A stretch of 64,000 bases of DNA, taken from contig CAVPEB010000019.1 of assembly GCA_963702765.1 (NCBI GenBank), positions 1-64,000 of the forward strand. The letters are read 5' to 3'. This DNA comes from DATMNR01 sp963702765 (GTDB taxonomy: Bacteria; Chloroflexota; Ktedonobacteria; Ktedonobacterales; Ktedonobacteraceae). Each line of letters opens with the position of its first letter. Position 1 is the stretch's first letter. Positions 18,209 to 27,975 of this stretch are shown in pieces. The notes beneath the pieces were generated by a model. It was not told where the DNA came from, searched no databases, and saw only the letters and a list, made by a program, of their open reading frames with translations. Position numbers and translations under genes: made by a program.

Positions 18209-21172
18209 TCACCACTCAACCAGTTTCCAGATCTCAGGTCTCATTATACCTGCTTCTTCACCAATTTCGGCAAAAATGCTTACAGATTGTTTAAGATACG
18301 TCATGGCAATTTCTGAATCGCCATTTTCGTGAAATAAATCAGCCAGATTACTATACAAAGCTGCCTCTCGATGAAGATCACCAAGAGACTTACAAAGGGC
18401 TAATGCTTCCTGTGTCAATGCGATAGCTCTTTCAATTTCCCCATGTGACTTACAAACGAGAGCCAGATTGTTAAGAACTGCAATACGTATACTCATATCG
18501 TCAAGCTCTTCGGCAAGAACTAGACTTTGTTCAAGATGATGCTGCGCTTCTTTATCTCTTTGTTGATTACTGGCCAGAATGCCTAATATATTATGTGCCT
18601 GCGCCAAAGCTCTAGTATCTTGAGCTTCTTCAGCAAGATCGAGCGCTCGCTGTGCCAGGCTTATAGCGCGATCAATCTGACCACGATGATAAACTGCCAG
18701 ACTCCAATCGGCGTAAACTTTCGCGCATTCACCTTCCGATTCCTCCTGCCCAAAGATATGGAGCGTCATCTCATAATGGCTTTCAGCAAGGTCCCATTCT
18801 CCAAGGCGCTCGTACACATTGCCCAATTTGTGTTCCACATTGGCTAAAGCAGCAGAAACACAGAGAGCCGCAGCAGTTTCATAGCTCTTTATCGCGTTAT
18901 TATATTCTCCCGAGAGGGTAAACAGATCACCAATGCTTTCATGCAGAATTGCAGCATTCGTATATCCAAGCGCAAGAGCTATTCGATAATGCTTCAGAGC
19001 TTCACTATTCGCGTAGAGGGAGCGAGCATAGTCGCCTGCCTGTTTGAAATATTCTGCTGCTACTGCTTCATTCCCAGACTTTTCGTAATGGTAAGCTATT
19101 TGACCTGCAAGGGTGCCCAGTATGCGATTTTCTCGCGTACTCCCAATCAAAGCCTCTGCTACTCGGCGATGAAGTAGTCGACGGCGTGCCAGGCTTGTTT
19201 CTTCGTAGACAAGTGAACGCAGTCTTTCGTGGCTAAAGTCGTATTTCAAAACCCTGTCGCTTGTACTCACATCGACTTCTTCAACAAGTCCTTGAGCTAT
19301 CAATTCCTCTAAAGCATTGACCGTCTCTTCTTCACCTCGCCCACTCACTTCTCGCAGCGTGTCAAAATCAAATGAACGTCCTATTACAGCAGCGGCCCCA
19401 AGTAATTGTCTACCAGTTTCACCTACAGCATTTAGTCGCGAATGGAGTAACTCACGCACACTACCTGGAGGAGACCAATGTTCACTTTCAGCTGGCAATA
19501 CCCCATTAGAAATCGCTAACAAATATTCTATCAGAAAGAATGGTAATCCTTCGGTTTCTTGATATAGGTGTTCTATGAAATCTTCATTCAGAACTTTTTT
19601 ATCTAGTGAAGTTGAGAGGACTAATTCGCGTACACTCGCGAGATTCAAACGAGATAAAGAAATAATGGTTGCATTACCGGCTCTTAGCGCTTCATTTTGT
19701 AGTTGCTGCAAATGATTGTCATTCGATGCATATCTATTTCGTAATGTAACAAGCAAGCATACTGGTTGTTCGCGCAGCCTTCGAACCAGGTAGTTCAAAA
19801 GATCAAGCGTAGCACTGTCAGCCCACTGGATATCATCAAAAAAAACAATGCCTGGCAGCTCACTATTACAGAGTGCGTACAGCATCTGCTTCAGACCTTC
19901 AAAGAAACGGCTCTGGCCACCTGGACTATCCAATGGCAAAGGCGACAACAACTCGGCACGGTAGGTATTGAGTTCCGGTAGTAATCGGGCTGATTCACTC
20001 ATCCAGAGAAGAGGGATATCCTTCAATTTCTGTTCAACGCCCTCCAGCGCTAAAGTAGTGCGCAAGCCTGCAACAACAGGGCCAAAGGCAAATTGTGTTT
20101 CTCCTTCATAACAGCGAGCAGCGATGACGATTGCGCCTTCTGATTGAGCATCGGCGAGAAATTCTTCAGCCAGTCGGGTCTTGCCTATTCCTGCTTCACC
20201 TTCTAAAAGTACCAAGTGGCCAACCGAATTGATACCATCATATACTTGTTTCAACTTTTTCAATTCTTGAGAACGGCCTACAAGCGAATAACCATGTTGA
20301 AAAGTAAGAGTACTAGCATTAGTAGATGTATTCATTTGAGCACGTGAAGGAGTTATTTTCTTGGAGTCAACAGTCTCTGTTGAGTCTTGTTTTGGAGCGG
20401 ACGAAGCAGATATTTGATGTTCTTTAATCGCATGGTAGAGGCTGGTCGTTGATTCCAGTGGCCCTACACTTAATTCACGGTCAAGTACCTGGACACATTC
20501 CCGATACTGCTGCAATGCAGCGCTTTGTTGACCATTCAAGGCATACAACTTCATCAGTTGACGATGAGCAGACTCGTTCAATCGATCGAGCGCTAACCAT
20601 TGTTGAGCATGTATTATGGCAGCTTCAAAATTACCAGAGGATATATAACACTGTACGAGGCGTTCGAGAGCGTTTGTAAAATCACGGCGCAGAGTATCAG
20701 CTTGATAAAATTGCCAGTCATCAAAATTTGAACTGTCTCGCAAGCTGAAACCTGCTAAGAAATCTCCACCATAGAGTTTTACAGCCGCATTGAGAGGTTT
20801 CAGACATTTTAAACATATCTCTTTTGGCAAATGGTCATGTGATTGGCACTCTGATAAGAGTTTATGAAACTCATCTACATCTATCCAAATACCCGCATTT
20901 GAATTTAAGTTTATGTACTCCCTGCTTATTTCTAAGTAGGACCCACCAAGAGCTTTATTGAGGGTTGAAAGGGTGCGTCGTAGCGTAGCACGCGCATGAG
21001 TCTGATCAAATTCCGGCCAGAGCAAGGCAGCAAGCGCATCGCGGCTTTGACGTTGCTTCACGATAGCGAGATAGGCTATAAGGGCGCTTGCCTTGCGCGT
21101 ATCAAGATTAAGGTTTTCTCCATTTCGCTCAAAACGGGGAGAGCCAAGCAAATAAATAGTGAGTTGGGTCAA
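18209..21172 (-). CDS. BTAD-ATPase-TPR transcriptional regulator (SARP/AfsR-like, MalT-type architecture)
   Basis: About 987 residues. The N-terminal OmpR-type winged helix (LTIYLLGSPRFERNG ... ALAALLWPEFDQTHARATLR) is followed by a bacterial transcriptional activation domain to ~residue 245. Next comes an AAA/STAND ATPase with Walker A LEGEAGIGKTRLAEEF and Walker B IVFFDDIQWAD, then about ten TPR units rich in ALALxxxLGD. Such proteins act as signal-dependent transcription activators. I prefer the TTG at 21172 because GGAGG lies 6 bases upstream, while the GTG at 21190 would coincide with the predicted transcription start. The trailing TPR array is complete and ends next to the convergent oxidoreductase gene. 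Confidence 0.88.
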   Translation of the reverse strand: MTQLTIYLLGSPRFERNGENLNLDTRKASALIAYLAIVKQRQSRDALAALLWPEFDQTHARATLRRTLSTLNKALGGSYLEISREYINLNSNAGIWIDVDEFHKLLSECQSHDHLPKEICLKCLKPLNAAVKLYGGDFLAGFSLRDSSNFDDWQFYQADTLRRDFTNALERLVQCYISSGNFEAAIIHAQQWLALDRLNESAHRQLMKLYALNGQQSAALQQYRECVQVLDRELSVGPLESTTSLYHAIKEHQISASSAPKQDSTETVDSKKITPSRAQMNTSTNASTLTFQHGYSLVGRSQELKKLKQVYDGINSVGHLVLLEGEAGIGKTRLAEEFLADAQSEGAIVIAARCYEGETQFAFGPVVAGLRTTLALEGVEQKLKDIPLLWMSESARLLPELNTYRAELLSPLPLDSPGGQSRFFEGLKQMLYALCNSELPGIVFFDDIQWADSATLDLLNYLVRRLREQPVCLLVTLRNRYASNDNHLQQLQNEALRAGNATIISLSRLNLASVRELVLSTSLDKKVLNEDFIEHLYQETEGLPFFLIEYLLAISNGVLPAESEHWSPPGSVRELLHSRLNAVGETGRQLLGAAAVIGRSFDFDTLREVSGRGEEETVNALEELIAQGLVEEVDVSTSDRVLKYDFSHERLRSLVYEETSLARRRLLHRRVAEALIGSTRENRILGTLAGQIAYHYEKSGNEAVAAEYFKQAGDYARSLYANSEALKHYRIALALGYTNAAILHESIGDLFTLSGEYNNAIKSYETAAALCVSAALANVEHKLGNVYERLGEWDLAESHYEMTLHIFGQEESEGECAKVYADWSLAVYHRGQIDRAISLAQRALDLAEEAQDTRALAQAHNILGILASNQQRDKEAQHHLEQSLVLAEELDDMSIRIAVLNNLALVCKSHGEIERAIALTQEALALCKSLGDLHREAALYSNLADLFHENGDSEIAMTYLKQSVSIFAEIGEEAGIMRPEIWKLVEW

Positions 21173-21194
21173 GTGATGCCTCCACTTCACATGG

Positions 21195-21223
21195 ATTATA
21201 TTCTACACAACCCAAATTCGCAA
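21195..21223 (-). promoter_or_regulatory. Promoter of the BTAD regulator gene
   Basis: Minus strand: -35 TTGCGA (21223-21218), 17-bp spacer, -10 TATAAT (21200-21195). The start point would fall near 21188, giving a leader of about 16 bases before the TTG at 21172. Confidence 0.75.
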
Positions 21224-21273
21224 CGAAAGAGTCCATACAATAAATTTCGTAACGATTTATGTTTACGCGTGAA

Positions 21274-21987
21274 CTATTCAGCCTGTTGCGTTGATGAAGA
21301 TGGTTCCTTCGAAGGAGTTTCAGAAATTGATTCTTCTGCTTCTGATGCAGTAGGCAGCTCTTCAGTCTCCGATGTGGCCGCTAGGTCTTCCGACCCTGAT
21401 GTAGCCGGTAGATCTTCTGACCCTGATGCAGTCGACGATTCTTCCGACTCTGGCATTGATGGCAACTCTTCTGCTTCTGAAGTAGCAGGCGGCTCAAACA
21501 TGGCTTCATGGTAGTCTTCAACAGCAGGAACTCGAAAGCGCCTCGAACCCAAAGTACCACCCAACAAGCCTCCGATCGCACCTGGTAAAATTCCAATAAT
21601 CAAAAGGAAAAGAACATTAATCAACAAACCCGTAAGCACCATTGAATTTGTATAAATTATATTTTGATGTAGTTTATCAGCAGAGGATTGTAAACCTCTC
21701 CGATAAGAGTCTATGTTGACAAAGACAAATACAATCGAGATGAGGGAGGGGATAGATATACCAATTAATCCAGTCAATAAGCCAGCAAGCGTACCCGTCG
21801 TCATCCTACCCGTCTCTTGCGACGCCCGAAAACCCGCCAAATAAGAAGCTATAAGAATGAGAACTAGGGTGATTAAAAAGTTAGTAAAGATAAAACTTAA
21901 AGCTAATAGGATGACACCGAGGATGATACCGAAGATAAGTCCCTGACGTAAAGCTGGATTCCGTACCCTTGCTAAAGCGTTTTGCAT
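21274..21987 (-). CDS. Four-helix membrane protein with acidic Ser/Glu repeat tail
   Basis: About 237 residues from ATG 21987, which has GGAGGG 4 bases upstream (the TTG at 21999 is less likely). Four hydrophobic segments are visible, including GLIFGIILGVILLALSFIF and GLLTGLIGISIPSLISIVFV, then a glycine-rich GAIGGLLGGTLG before a cytoplasmic tail. The last ~75 residues are a low-complexity acidic tail made of repeats of the form xATSGSEDLPATSG/xxTASEAEE. The gene sits between the NACHT-HEAT gene and the BTAD gene on the same strand. Function is unknown; the tail could be a binding platform. Confidence 0.75.
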   Translation of the reverse strand: MQNALARVRNPALRQGLIFGIILGVILLALSFIFTNFLITLVLILIASYLAGFRASQETGRMTTGTLAGLLTGLIGISIPSLISIVFVFVNIDSYRRGLQSSADKLHQNIIYTNSMVLTGLLINVLFLLIIGILPGAIGGLLGGTLGSRRFRVPAVEDYHEAMFEPPATSEAEELPSMPESEESSTASGSEDLPATSGSEDLAATSETEELPTASEAEESISETPSKEPSSSTQQAE

Positions 21988-22080
21988 ACTACCCTCCAAA
22001 GAAATGATGAGACCCTATGACAGATAATGGCTATAAAAAATCCCTTGCATCATACTCTATATGCTGAGAATAGACAAGCG

Positions 22081-25000
22081 TTACTTTTTCTTCTGGCTTT
22101 GCGGACGACTCAGCTTCATTCCTTGCTCCAGTTGATCCGCATAGTGACGCCATTGTGATACTTGTGATTCTAATGCATCTTTCTCGCGTGTTAATTCCTG
22201 GACGCTGTTCCTTAAGGCTCGTTTTTCCTGCGTTGCTCTCTGTACACTATCCTGCACGGTTTGTTTTTCCTGTGTTACAAGTTTAAGAGTACGCTGAAGC
22301 TCGTCAACCTTCTTATTTGACTGATCCAATTCATCACCCCTCAAACTATGTTCCTGACGAATATGCTCCAACTGGTCTTCAAGATCAGAAATTTGCCCAT
22401 GCAAAATTACCATTTCTTGCGAGAATTTTATAACGTTCTTTTTATGTTCCTCTTGCTCATGTTGTAAATTATTCTCGAGCGCGATAATTTGAGGACTGTA
22501 ACGCCAACCAAGTAAAATATCATAGAGTTCACGCTCAAAGCTATGCTCTACGCTATGAAGCCGCAAGTTTTGTAGCTCAGCAATATCCCAATGTCCACCA
22601 GCCAATAAACCACCTAAAGCTCGTAGTGAGACAGCCAGTCTATCAGGATGCGATACATCGGATAAACCCGCTGATTGACCGGCCCAGAGACCATATTCAC
22701 CTATCATGCTTGCATATTCTCGTATGTCCATATTGGGAGCCAGAATACCTAACAGGCTGACAACTTCTGCACGCAATAGGGAAGGAGTATCAGGATCATA
22801 AAGCACATCTAAAAGCGCTTCCACCCCCTCATTACCCAATAGCAATAAAGCATGGACTAATATTGGCTGGTGAATAGGATAATTATATAGCACGTCTATC
22901 AAATGCTCGATTACTACATTTCCACCAAGTAAAAGCAATAAAGCAACAATGCGATGACTGGCTCGCTCATCACTAAAGGTTTGCACCTGCTCCAATAATG
23001 CAGGCACCATTTCATACCCTCTATCAGCCTGCATTACCTCGTCATTGATGCGTTCTATGAGTAATGCTAAGGCCATAGATAGATCATCCGTATCGTTACT
23101 CTTCAAGAGGTGAACAAGTTCATCCTTAATCACTACTGTAGGCATTCTACGGAAAATACTGCGTGCAGCTGCCCTGCGATCACGGTTTGTGGTATCGCTA
23201 TATGCCGCCCAAATAAAGGAGAAAGCAGACACACCCATCTCGCATAAAATATTTTGTGCTGTCTGAGCTACAGCCGGATCGGGATCAGTGATTAAATTAC
23301 CAACAGCAGGAACTGCCTTCTCTCCTATTTCAACTAATGTTATTGCAGCTCCATGCTTTCTTTGTTCCATTCGTAATGCAGGCAGGAGTTCGATCAAAAT
23401 CATATCACTACGCGCATCACTTTTATCCACCAGGATCTTCAAAGCTTCAGATGCAGCACCTATCAGATGAGCATCCTCGAGCCCCTCCAACAATGCCGGA
23501 ACGCTTTCAGAGGCCAACTGGTTTGTGATCACATCAATCAATGCTTCATAAGCTCGTTCGGGTAGGTTTAGGTTAAAGAGTTGAACAACCTCATATACTA
23601 ACTCTGGTGTTAGCTGCACCAACGTTATAACAATATCACGAGCGTGTTCTTGCGCCTGGTTATTCAATGCATCCAGTCCAGTCACTACATGCGGCAATAC
23701 TATCGAACCAAACTCTAACAAAATCACCTGGGCAGCATCAGCGCGTTCATTGTCATCTAAAAGACCGACTAATGGGGGTATCGCTTCGCGAGGATGTTTT
23801 AGTATCAAAGTGGTAATGGCTGCACGCCAGGCAGGTTCAGGATGATTCAGGTATTCAAGCAACGCAGGTACCACTACCTGTCCATTCATTTCTCCCAATA
23901 TGAACCGAACATTATTCTGGAGACGAGTATTTGAATGAAATAGATTTCTTGCCAGAACCTGTGCCCCTTCAATACCTTTTGCCAGAAAGATAGTAACAGT
24001 ATGCCTTACCTGGGCATCGCTCCCAAATGCCAAAACATCTAGCAATCTCTCGCCTGGGAAATGTATCATACCAAGAATTGCACGCTCAATACGGGAGGTG
24101 AATGATCCCATCTGCACACGCTCGGGACTTTCTACCTCTTCTCGATATCCCTTTACATCTAATGCTGCTAGCAGACTCTCCAGGGCAACATCTTCAAGAC
24201 AGCTCAGGGCATTAATCGCACCCTCGTAAATCAGCGGGTTTGAGCTTTCAAGCATTTCGAGCAATGGCGCGACTACTCGTTCATCAGGGAATTGCCCAAG
24301 AGCATGTACAACAGCTACCTGAAGCGATTGGTCAACTTGAGACGATAATTGGGGATTTTCTAAAAAGGCAATCAAAGCAGGAATTGCCTGCGGATTGCGT
24401 ATGTGTTCAAGTACCTGTACTAATAAATGCGTACGCCCTGGTACCGCAGGTGCAAGAGATTGAATAATATCGGTCGTTGCCTCATCTCCAATATCGCTCA
24501 ATATTTGTTCTGCTCGGGTAGCCACAAGCTCGCTATCATTATGCAGCACACAATCAATCAAACCAGAGATACTTTCGGGTGCGAATGCACGTAGAGCTAA
24601 TGCAACTTGCTGCTGAACCACTAGAGCGGGATCATCAAGCAAGCGTAGTAAATACGGCAACGCGCGAGGATCTTTGACTTCTGCCAGTACTTCGATAATA
24701 CGTATTCGCATCGTCTCTGGTGTTTGAGGCTTCAATTGCTCAATTAGATATGGTGTCGCTGGAAAACCAACTTCTTTCAACGTCCTGAGAGTAGCACGCG
24801 CCATCGGATCTTTATCCGAAGAGAGGTTTTGCACTAAAAATTCTACAGCGCGTTCTCCTGCTGCACTTTTTCCAGCATCGCGTGCCTGCTTCACCAACAT
24901 CTCTCGTGCCTTCTGTTGATCTTCAGGCGCATAATTGGAGGTGAGTACGTGTAGAAGCACACTCACAAGGCGCAAATGCTGGGAAGGAGTCAACTGGCGC

Positions 25001-27540
25001 GAAGGCACTGGCTCATTTTGAAAACGCTCCAGTATGTGTAATACAGTCCAATGAATCTGCTCTCTGGACGAGGTTGGTGTTCGATCTTCTAATTCCTGGA
25101 TAAGACGGGTAAAACTAAGTTCAGAGCCAAGGCGGATTAAGGCATTTGCAGCGCGCCCTACAATTGATTGGTTAGAATCGCGCAAACAGAATAGCAAAGG
25201 TTCAACTGCATCACTTTCATGTGTGCCACCCAGAATATTGATAGCAGCGGAGCGCAGTCGACCGCTTCTCTCAGGTGATGGCTGGCTCAACTCCGTTGCA
25301 CGAGGAATTCCTAACGCGCCAAAGTGCCCTAATGTACGGACAAGACGCTTAACTAATGCTTCATATTCAGTATCATCAGCGACAAGGCAAAGTTGCTTGA
25401 AGAGCAGATCGATTACAACATCAGCATCAAGACGTATGATCATCTCGTCAATACTATCCACCCCGAGTAATGAGAAAAGGGATTGATAGATTTCCTGCGC
25501 GCCCTCACACGCGTAAAGGGTAAACAATTGAGCAAGAAGGCCACATTCTTGCTTCTCTTTTACCACTTCAGCAACTGTCGTGTTGAGATCAGCAGGCAAT
25601 TCTAGTTGATGCGTTCGATCTGCCTGTGGCGGCACATAAGCTACTCCGATACACATAAAAGCTAAGGCCAAAGCTTCTAATTTCAACGATGGATTCTGTC
25701 GTCCAATCGACGTGAATTTTTGTGCATACTCTTCCGGCTCGTCCAAAAGTCCAGCCCATAGGGCAATGGGGGTAATAAACCGAATATCAACATTCCAATG
25801 ATCCGTATATGAATGAATAGAAACGTCGCCTACACTTCCCACGTTCTTAGTATCACCCACAGCCACAAAATACTCCGCAACAAAGTACGTAGAGATCAAT
25901 TCATGACGGAAGCTGACAATACCATTTTGACTTATCTCAATCAAAGATGCATTTTGGGCGAAACTCAATAACGTGACTAATTCCTCATCGCTAAATGGAT
26001 CGTGCAAAGTGGCTGCAAAGGATTGAGGCGCGTCTTCATCAAAACTGATGTCTGCTTGAGAGTAGCTCATTACAGACTCAATTGCAGCCGGGCATTGTGC
26101 TGGATGTTCAAGCAACCAGTTTTGCAATCCGCTGGCAAGATCTTCAAGTCTAAATGCCTTCTTCTTACTAACAACCGGTATTTGAAGAGCATTGATACTA
26201 TGTGTCCATCTAGCAGCACAGGCGAGTTCACTCAGAAAGATCACTATATCGCGCTCAGTCAGAGTAGTGTTATTCCACCGAGTTTGAGATAGTTCGCTCT
26301 TGATAGTACGTTTGACGAAAGCACGTAGGAGTCTTCCACGTGTGTCGATTTTCTTGCCACGATTGACTCCTATAACATCGATAACTTCCATCAAGCCAAA
26401 GAACATTGATGCATTGGTACAATGTTCACGCAGACGACTATGAGTGATGACTTCCATGACCTGTCCAGCAGTATGGCGCCACTTCCTACCTGCATCCTGT
26501 TCCTTTATATATCGCTCGACGAAACTGCGTTCATGTTTTTCGTCAAGTGGATCAATGTATATACGGACTATAAGATTTTCCAAAACTGCTTGTGTGAGTT
26601 GTGGCTGCTGCTGGAAATCAACTTCGCGACACGTTAAAACTAGCCTGTTGAGATTTTGACTCATCATTTCTGCAAATTCAACACTGGCAGTGGTTCGATA
26701 CTGCTCATCGATTTCATTTAAACCATCACACAGAAATACAATGTTTCCCTTTGCTACCAATTTATGCAGAAAAGGTCGTAAATGGCTCATCCCTACGATG
26801 TCGCTTGAATACAGAAAATCTAGAAGTGGATGTGCCCCTAAGACAGGCTCTTCACCAGGTGCAGCAGTCGATTGAGCATCAAGATAGAGGTTATATTGGT
26901 ACAATGGTACATAAAGCGGGATTTTATCTCTGCCAAAAATAATTGACCTTGATCGTGCTAGTAGCGTGTACAAGTAGTAGTGAAGCATAACAGTTTTGCC
27001 CGCACCACTTGTACCGAGTAGAAGTTGGTGAGATTGACCCCCTCCAGAGGAGTTGTTCAGTTCTTGTGCCAGCTCAAACGCAGAAAGATGCTGTACTTTG
27101 CCAGGAGTTGAAAGATCAGGTGTATCCTGATTGCTCGTGTAAGATGTTTCATACATGGCCGACCAGGATGTGAGGGGTGTGTACAAAGCACGATATCGCT
27201 CCAGTTCTTTTTGCACATCCCTGATATATCTGCGAAGAGCAAGGGGCTTATCGATGAAGAACATTAATGCACAGGCCGCAATTACCTGAATGAGTAGTAA
27301 AAGCCAGAGTAATGGAGTATGAGCAAAATTGGATAACAAGGTAGAAAAAGTATGAGGACTACTACTTCCGAATACATGCAGCGGATTGAAAATCCAGAAG
27401 CCAACTTCTATACAAGTAAGCACAATGGCAATTCCAACACCTATCAGAATATTACGGAGTAACCGAGTCATGTAGTTACGACGTTGTTTGATATCTCTAC
27501 CCATGTCTGTGGGAGTTACAAGGCGCTGTTCTTCCATCAT
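22081..27540 (-). CDS. Membrane-anchored NACHT NTPase with HEAT repeats and C-terminal coiled coil
   Basis: An 1,819-residue protein. Two transmembrane helices (~29-51 and ~77-95) precede a NACHT/STAND NTPase with Walker A GTSGAGKT (176-183) and Walker B NIVFLCDGLNEI (~266-276). From ~residue 700 to ~1600 the chain is a long series of HEAT/PBS-lyase-like repeats of about 30-40 residues (for example LPYLLRLLDDPALVVQQQVALALRAF, quoted in part: DDPALVVQQQVALAL). The last ~150 residues are a heptad-type coiled coil. STAND NTPases with repeat sensors serve in signalling or in anti-phage defence, where the repeats sense a ligand. No separate effector domain is visible here, so the role is open. The gene is intact and ordinary in codon use. 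Confidence 0.85.
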   Translation of the reverse strand: MMEEQRLVTPTDMGRDIKQRRNYMTRLLRNILIGVGIAIVLTCIEVGFWIFNPLHVFGSSSPHTFSTLLSNFAHTPLLWLLLLIQVIAACALMFFIDKPLALRRYIRDVQKELERYRALYTPLTSWSAMYETSYTSNQDTPDLSTPGKVQHLSAFELAQELNNSSGGGQSHQLLLGTSGAGKTVMLHYYLYTLLARSRSIIFGRDKIPLYVPLYQYNLYLDAQSTAAPGEEPVLGAHPLLDFLYSSDIVGMSHLRPFLHKLVAKGNIVFLCDGLNEIDEQYRTTASVEFAEMMSQNLNRLVLTCREVDFQQQPQLTQAVLENLIVRIYIDPLDEKHERSFVERYIKEQDAGRKWRHTAGQVMEVITHSRLREHCTNASMFFGLMEVIDVIGVNRGKKIDTRGRLLRAFVKRTIKSELSQTRWNNTTLTERDIVIFLSELACAARWTHSINALQIPVVSKKKAFRLEDLASGLQNWLLEHPAQCPAAIESVMSYSQADISFDEDAPQSFAATLHDPFSDEELVTLLSFAQNASLIEISQNGIVSFRHELISTYFVAEYFVAVGDTKNVGSVGDVSIHSYTDHWNVDIRFITPIALWAGLLDEPEEYAQKFTSIGRQNPSLKLEALALAFMCIGVAYVPPQADRTHQLELPADLNTTVAEVVKEKQECGLLAQLFTLYACEGAQEIYQSLFSLLGVDSIDEMIIRLDADVVIDLLFKQLCLVADDTEYEALVKRLVRTLGHFGALGIPRATELSQPSPERSGRLRSAAINILGGTHESDAVEPLLFCLRDSNQSIVGRAANALIRLGSELSFTRLIQELEDRTPTSSREQIHWTVLHILERFQNEPVPSRQLTPSQHLRLVSVLLHVLTSNYAPEDQQKAREMLVKQARDAGKSAAGERAVEFLVQNLSSDKDPMARATLRTLKEVGFPATPYLIEQLKPQTPETMRIRIIEVLAEVKDPRALPYLLRLLDDPALVVQQQVALALRAFAPESISGLIDCVLHNDSELVATRAEQILSDIGDEATTDIIQSLAPAVPGRTHLLVQVLEHIRNPQAIPALIAFLENPQLSSQVDQSLQVAVVHALGQFPDERVVAPLLEMLESSNPLIYEGAINALSCLEDVALESLLAALDVKGYREEVESPERVQMGSFTSRIERAILGMIHFPGERLLDVLAFGSDAQVRHTVTIFLAKGIEGAQVLARNLFHSNTRLQNNVRFILGEMNGQVVVPALLEYLNHPEPAWRAAITTLILKHPREAIPPLVGLLDDNERADAAQVILLEFGSIVLPHVVTGLDALNNQAQEHARDIVITLVQLTPELVYEVVQLFNLNLPERAYEALIDVITNQLASESVPALLEGLEDAHLIGAASEALKILVDKSDARSDMILIELLPALRMEQRKHGAAITLVEIGEKAVPAVGNLITDPDPAVAQTAQNILCEMGVSAFSFIWAAYSDTTNRDRRAAARSIFRRMPTVVIKDELVHLLKSNDTDDLSMALALLIERINDEVMQADRGYEMVPALLEQVQTFSDERASHRIVALLLLLGGNVVIEHLIDVLYNYPIHQPILVHALLLLGNEGVEALLDVLYDPDTPSLLRAEVVSLLGILAPNMDIREYASMIGEYGLWAGQSAGLSDVSHPDRLAVSLRALGGLLAGGHWDIAELQNLRLHSVEHSFERELYDILLGWRYSPQIIALENNLQHEQEEHKKNVIKFSQEMVILHGQISDLEDQLEHIRQEHSLRGDELDQSNKKVDELQRTLKLVTQEKQTVQDSVQRATQEKRALRNSVQELTREKDALESQVSQWRHYADQLEQGMKLSRPQSQKKK

Positions 27541-27975
27541 TTCCCACCCGCTTTCATCTATTTCCTCTGGCTGTTAACCCATCAAATAGCCGCAGAGCAG
27601 CAATTCAACCCGATTTTCGTATTCAACGATTTTGTAGTTCTATAGCAGAAACAGTATAACGTACTCTAGCTCCTGGAACAAGCATTCACTTACCAAATTT
27701 TACCTGTTTCTATGGTAGAGTTTATCTTCAATTGATAGCATTGAAAAGAAATACCTCAAAAGCCTATCAGTCCTAAACTTGTGTCAGAGTCTATAGTATT
27801 TTGCAGCGTTTTACGTTAGTATAGTGAAGGTCTTGCTGGTTCGCTTTTTCATCATCATGTTCAATACGGAACGGGCAAATCAAAAAAATGGAACTAATCA
27901 AATATCATTCGCATCTGTTATATAAAGATCTTTTATGCCTTATAGCTAGCAGTTATCTATTGAAAGAGGGATCTC
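27541..27975. other. Divergent intergenic region between NACHT-HEAT and GH3 genes
   Basis: About 435 AT-rich bases without a gene. It holds a likely promoter for the minus-strand gene (see the separate entry) and a TATAGT box (27820-27825) pointing right that could serve the GH3 gene, but without a good -35. Confidence 0.45.
27653..27681 (-). promoter_or_regulatory. Possible promoter of the NACHT-HEAT gene
   Basis: Minus strand: weak -35 TTGTTC (27681-27676), 17-bp spacer, -10 TATACT (27658-27653). The leader would be about 105 bases. Confidence 0.45.
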
